Origin: Branchiostoma floridae
Lineage: Eukaryota > Chordata > Leptocardii > Amphioxiformes > Branchiostomatidae
DNA: 64,000 bases
Assembly (NCBI RefSeq): GCF_000003815.2
Contig: NC_049986.1
Span: 18,409,049 to 18,473,048 of the forward strand
Direction of reading: 5' to 3'
The position numbers were made by a program, and so were the translations under genes. How positions within the stretch are numbered: the first letter of the stretch is position 1; each line of letters begins with the position of its first letter. Positions 63,817-64,000 of this stretch are shown here, one piece after another. Below the pieces are notes generated by a model. The model did not search any database. It saw only the letters and a program-made list of their open reading frames with translations, and was not told the DNA's origin.

Positions 63817-64000
63817 CTGGAGGGATACACCAAGACAAGGCAATTAGAGATGGCAGCCCCTTACCTTAACTCTCCAAGAAGAGGTTGGTCGGGAAGATTG
63901 TGTTCTTTTTATCCCGTTTTCTGTCCGCACTAGCGACCAACCGGACAGAAAATGGGAAAAAGGTAAACGATGATAAAAAACGTCAAATTTTCCCTACAAA

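Overview
This is intron-rich invertebrate-chordate DNA, most likely from an amphioxus (Branchiostoma). That is an inference from the short GC-richer exons with GT-AG introns, the animal gene set (a DOK-family adaptor, a TMEM268-like protein, a Kv1-type channel, a signal-less serpin), the many small transposons and tRNA-type SINEs, and two scaffold gaps (11247-11970 and 24836-25025). There are no operons, ribosome binding sites or CRISPR arrays.

Layout. 0.9-2.3 kb: decayed non-LTR retrotransposon (-). 2.47-4.60 kb: a four-exon gene (+) for a 254-residue double-cupin protein whose two halves both resemble bacterial L-ectoine synthase (EctC). 6.2-22.8 kb: one serpin locus (-). Seven constant exons (22844 down to 17813) end exactly at the reactive-centre hinge and are followed by 14 tandem terminal-exon cassettes. 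Each cassette carries a different reactive-centre loop plus the C-terminus. Six are intact, one is intact with a transposon-derived tail, one is split by a 2.36-kb insertion, and six are decayed. 22.8-29.1 kb: repeats. 29.1-37.2 kb: six-exon Kv1-type potassium channel (+). 40.3-50.2 kb: TMEM268-like gene (-). 50.7-57.0 kb: DOK-type PH/PTB adaptor (+), divergent from TMEM268 with about 0.56 kb between them. 57-61 kb: minisatellite and transposons. 61.0-63.8 kb: the 3' half of an unidentified gene (-) that runs off the right edge.

The genes are not obviously one pathway. The striking unit is the serpin locus: one scaffold spliced to alternative reactive loops would yield a family of protease inhibitors with different P1 residues (Arg, Lys-Arg, Glu, Cys, Ser) from a single promoter. 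A theme across the window is tandem duplication of exon ends with their splice sites (serpin cassettes, DOK exon 5, two TMEM268 exons). The other standout is the EctC-like double cupin in an animal genome. All exon joins were made by eye from splice signals, reading-frame phase and family resemblance; no database search or transcript data were available.
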